This document shows, in pieces, positions 61,432 to 64,000 of a stretch of 64,000 bases of DNA. Source of the DNA: a virus; IMG/VR virus record IMGVR_UViG_3300035183_000469, positions 1 through 64,000 of that record, one strand, 5' to 3'. Below the pieces are notes generated by a model. That model was not told the origin of the DNA and did not search any database. It saw only the letters and a list, made by a program, of their open reading frames with translations. Numbering within the stretch: position 1 is the stretch's first letter; each line of letters starts with the position of its first letter. A program made the translations under genes and the position numbers.

Positions 61432-62280
61432 TCAGGAACAGAACGTGCTCTGCTTTCCGATGTAATCACCAAGAGTCAGGGCGCCGCTTGTCGAACCGGC
61501 AAGAATAGCCTGGAGCGCATTGGCACCGGTAAGAATATCCGACTCTGCGGCGCCACCATCCTCAACAAAAACCCAACACTCCTTCAACACATAACACTTA
61601 CATTTGGGCTGCTGGGTCGTCGAGTCGGCAGTACCCCAATACGATATACGCACCGCATTGTATGTCGCCGACTGGTCAATAAGGTCTGACGGAACGCCCA
61701 TCGCCTCAAGGTCTTCCGGACGACCAAACGGATTCACGTTAGCCACGGTAACCGCCGTGGTAATGGCGCCGCTGACCGATGCCGATACCGACGTATGGAA
61801 ATCAATTCCTGCCTCGTCTGCAACCAGCGTAATAACCCCGGCCACATTACTTGCTGTAACCGGAATCAACGGGTTGGCATTTATTGCATTTTTCAACCGT
61901 GTGGCAATCGTCGTCACGGTGTCCGGAGCATCCCCCTGACCAATCACCTCAAAGGTTTCCTCTTGCCATTGACCACAGGCGATGTTCCACCGGATCGTAA
62001 TGCCATAGGAAATCGTATTGCCACAGCAAGATGAAGACGGGGCGGTCACAACCGTTACCGTTGACTGCTTGGCAGTACCGGCTGTATAACAAATCTTTGC
62101 CGCACCATCGCCACCGCAAAGAATGTTGGTGTAGCAAATTTTTAACTGATTTGTTCCATCATCCAGCGTAAGCTGCCCGTTTTTGAGAACGGGGGTTTGG
62201 TACTCCGCAGGAGAGGAATCGTTGAATACTAAATAACAGCTTACAGGATTGCAGCTGTTTGGATTAACAAAGGTTGCCAT
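61432..62280 (-). CDS. Abundant structural protein, beta-rich
   Basis: 282 residues, beta-rich with low charge, many Thr, Val, Ala and Cys. Strand patterns (AKQSTVTVVTAPSSSC, TVTTIATRLKNAINANPLIPVTASNVAGVITLVADE) look like a decoration or tail-tube protein. A strong terminator follows immediately, so its mRNA probably ends here much of the time, a pattern seen for abundant late proteins. Seven or more Cys are unusual. Fold and role are inferred. Confidence 0.6.
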   Translation of the reverse strand: MATFVNPNSCNPVSCYLVFNDSSPAEYQTPVLKNGQLTLDDGTNQLKICYTNILCGGDGAAKICYTAGTAKQSTVTVVTAPSSSCCGNTISYGITIRWNIACGQWQEETFEVIGQGDAPDTVTTIATRLKNAINANPLIPVTASNVAGVITLVADEAGIDFHTSVSASVSGAITTAVTVANVNPFGRPEDLEAMGVPSDLIDQSATYNAVRISYWGTADSTTQQPKCKCYVLKECWVFVEDGGAAESDILTGANALQAILAGSTSGALTLGDYIGKQSTFCS

Positions 62281-62305
62281 TTGAAAAAATTTTGTGAATT
62301 AGAAA

Positions 62306-62947
62306 TTATCGCTGCAACGCAATCTCATTCTGCTCTATCGAATACCTGTTGAAATCATCGGCCGCCTCCATGATTTTACGCTTGAAAATTTTACCCACCT
62401 CAAGACATATCGGACGCTTGCTTCCAAATTCAGGCTCCAACCCAAGTTCAGTGGACGACGGAGCATATGGCTGCTTAATGTAATACATCCGATACCCAAC
62501 AGGCACCGTATCACTTATCACCTCTATGGTTCTGACATCCCCGTTTCGATACTCGATATACTGCGGATAATAGTCATCCGGACGCTCAAAGGTATCAATC
62601 AAAGAACGAAAATGCTTGTCCATCTTCTGAGGTTTAATCGGCCTCGTCATCGTCTTCGCCGCATCACATGGATCGGTAAAAACGCCGGCAAGCTCAAACA
62701 CATACAAAAACCCGTCTATGGACGTAAGATTAATAATGTTCGTCCCACCGGACGGCTCGTATGGACGAACAAAATCAATCAAGTCCTGACGTCGCCGCTC
62801 ATTACGCTCCCCCTCCATGTATGCCTGTGACACAAACTCAATGATGGCATCATAAAGGATAACCGCCTCGCGATCCGGGTCAAAAAACGGCATCCGATAC
62901 TGGTCAATCTCAATGTTGGCATAGTCAATGATCTGTTGATACGTCAC
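62306..62947 (-). CDS. Connector / structural protein
   Basis: 213 residues. Helical N-terminus (TYQQIIDYANIEIDQYRMPFF, then AIIEFVSQAYMEGERNERRRQDLIDFVRPY) followed by beta strands (GFLYVFELAGVF, YIEYRNGDVRTIEVIS) and a C-terminal helix. Resembles the sister ring genes in layout and size. It lies between the 248- and 282-residue genes in the late operon. Confidence 0.6.
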   Translation of the reverse strand: MTYQQIIDYANIEIDQYRMPFFDPDREAVILYDAIIEFVSQAYMEGERNERRRQDLIDFVRPYEPSGGTNIINLTSIDGFLYVFELAGVFTDPCDAAKTMTRPIKPQKMDKHFRSLIDTFERPDDYYPQYIEYRNGDVRTIEVISDTVPVGYRMYYIKQPYAPSSTELGLEPEFGSKRPICLEVGKIFKRKIMEAADDFNRYSIEQNEIALQR

Positions 62948-62948
62948 G

Positions 62949-63695
62949 CTACTTCATTGAATTGAGTTCTGTCACAATCCCAACATACTCATTCGGGTTG
63001 TCTCTGCACCACTTGACGGCCTGAGCAAGATTCCCACCGAGATAAACCTGTCCATAATAAAAGACACCGGGGCTCTTCTCTGTGATAACCTTCTTTGCAG
63101 CGCCAACCAAAATGGTTGTCTTATACTCAAAATCTTCATCATCAATAACCTTGAGCACATCTTGCGGACTGGAACGGACACGATCATAAATAGCCGCCTT
63201 TACGTCGTTGCTTCTGGCACCATTGACTTCAATGCCACCAAGATTCAACGCCAGCGCCTGCAACTTGATCGGGTCTGACAGGTACGGGGTAATCTTTGCC
63301 CGAACCATATACTCCTTCTCTTCGGCAGTAACCCGCTCATCTACCTGCTTGGCTCCATCCGTAATCTTCACCTTGCTTCCAAGACGCTTGCGAATGTCAA
63401 AGGCACGGATATAATCCGCTTTTGCCTTGCCCTCTTCTGTTCGCAAATCAAGACGAAATGTAGGCGCCGTAATCACAATGTCCTCCGGCTCATTCGTAAA
63501 CGGAGACCGATACTGAACCAACCTGCCATTGGCATCACGAAACCCGCTTTTGTCAAGATAAATTGGGTTTGACAATCTTGGATTCTCAAATTCAATAATG
63601 TAATACCCGGCATTGCTGTCGTTAATCAACTTAACAGCAGGAATGGGGAGACCGCTTACAACCCCCCCACCCGTAGTCTGTTGTTTACCTGTCAT
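62949..63695 (-). CDS. Head-associated structural protein
   Basis: 248 residues, first gene after the capsid gene in the window. The N-terminus has a Gly/Thr-rich arm, then beta strands (AGYYIIEFENPRL) and a helical charged middle (LRTEEGKAKADYIRAFDIRKRL); the C-terminal strand region ends IVTELNSM. The arm and position suggest a capsid auxiliary or connector. It lies 1 base before the 213-residue gene's start. Function unconfirmed. Confidence 0.55.
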   Translation of the reverse strand: MTGKQQTTGGGVVSGLPIPAVKLINDSNAGYYIIEFENPRLSNPIYLDKSGFRDANGRLVQYRSPFTNEPEDIVITAPTFRLDLRTEEGKAKADYIRAFDIRKRLGSKVKITDGAKQVDERVTAEEKEYMVRAKITPYLSDPIKLQALALNLGGIEVNGARSNDVKAAIYDRVRSSPQDVLKVIDDEDFEYKTTILVGAAKKVITEKSPGVFYYGQVYLGGNLAQAVKWCRDNPNEYVGIVTELNSMK

Positions 63696-63720
63696 CAGCT
63701 TTTATTTATCTGTTAAAAAA

Positions 63721-64000
63721 TCAAACTGAACGAATCCACCGGAACACCCGATTCGGCTTGCGAAGAACAATCATATCCTCGCTAAGGAAATGAAAGGTCT
63801 TACCGTCATACCCGTTTGACGAAATTCCGTTTTTAGTCATAATCCCCGGCTCTTCGGAAATCACCATCGAGCGATTCACTCCGTTGAAGTTGCGAACCAC
63901 ACGCTGCACAGTAGGAATACCATCATCGGTGTCACGAACAATTCCATAGAAATTGAACGACCTCGTCGGGAACCCTGTCTGACCATCGAGTTTTGTATTG
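63721..64000 (-). CDS. Probable major capsid protein, C-terminus only
   Basis: At least 92 C-terminal residues are seen; the frame is open to the window edge. The piece DRSMV-like NRSMVISEEPGI followed by NGYDGKTFHFLSEDMIVLRKPNRVF is the pattern I know from the end of capsid proteins in crAss-like phages, where the last strand and loop close the HK97-like axial domain (family memory, not searched). It is the first gene of the visible leftward structural block. The frame reads NTKLDGQTGFPTRSFNFYGI at its visible start. Confidence 0.6.
   Translation of the reverse strand, partial: NTKLDGQTGFPTRSFNFYGIVRDTDDGIPTVQRVVRNFNGVNRSMVISEEPGIMTKNGISSNGYDGKTFHFLSEDMIVLRKPNRVFRWIRSV

Overview
The window looks like a large part of the genome of a tailed, podovirus-like phage that infects a member of the Bacteroidota. 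Supporting signals are a terminase large subunit, a portal, a probable C-terminus of the major capsid protein at the right edge, a run of head-tail connector and tail genes, two giant virion proteins, and several promoters of the Bacteroidota type (TTG, about 18 bases, TAnnTTTG). The sizes of terminase and portal, the order capsid - small connector proteins - very long tail protein - giant cargo proteins, and the C-terminal flavour of the capsid protein remind me of crAss-like phages. I hold this only as an inference, because no search could be run. No DNA or RNA polymerase gene is seen here.

Layout. Bases 1-15559 are mostly minus strand: a DUF1064 nuclease-like gene, a tail fibre, a four-domain glycan/methyl/oxygenase fusion, a GT8-like glycosyltransferase, a small gene, TerL, then portal and a secreted MopE-motif protein that runs off the left edge. 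A plus-strand island at 4.1-7.5 kb lies inside this block and holds a GT25-like gene, two large inverted-repeat structures and a small three-gene operon. Bases 15.6-37.2 kb are plus strand (early/accessory): a wHTH regulator behind a consensus promoter, a minus-strand RepL-like gene beside repeat clusters that look like an origin, a roughly 660-760 base GC-rich block with the hallmarks of a large structured RNA ending in a perfect terminator, a zinc protein and an M20-type peptidase, a run of small genes, a SNF2-type helicase, and a promoter-sRNA-terminator unit. An AT-rich region (27.2-32.6 kb) follows, with integron-attC-like sites and promoterless cassette-like genes, including three of the four DNA methyltransferases, an HNH nuclease and a CHAP lysin. 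Then come an SSB-like protein, a PD-(D/E)XK nuclease, the fourth methyltransferase and small genes. Bases 37.2-64 kb are minus strand again and structural, read from the capsid gene at the right edge through connector proteins, a 1295-residue tail protein, a virion muralytic protein, an internal virion protein and a 3089-residue polyvalent-like protein, to a cluster of appendage proteins near 37-42 kb. If the genome is circular or circularly permuted, the two minus blocks could join outside the window into one late unit (TerL, portal, capsid, tail, cargo, appendages).

Most striking are the large structured RNA candidate at 18.65-19.41 kb, the attC-like cassette region, a methyltransferase gene whose alternative frame also reads as a methyltransferase motif, the 17-unit protein repeat in the giant virion protein, the four-domain fusion in the terminase operon, and several promoters placed so close to start codons that leaderless mRNAs are likely.
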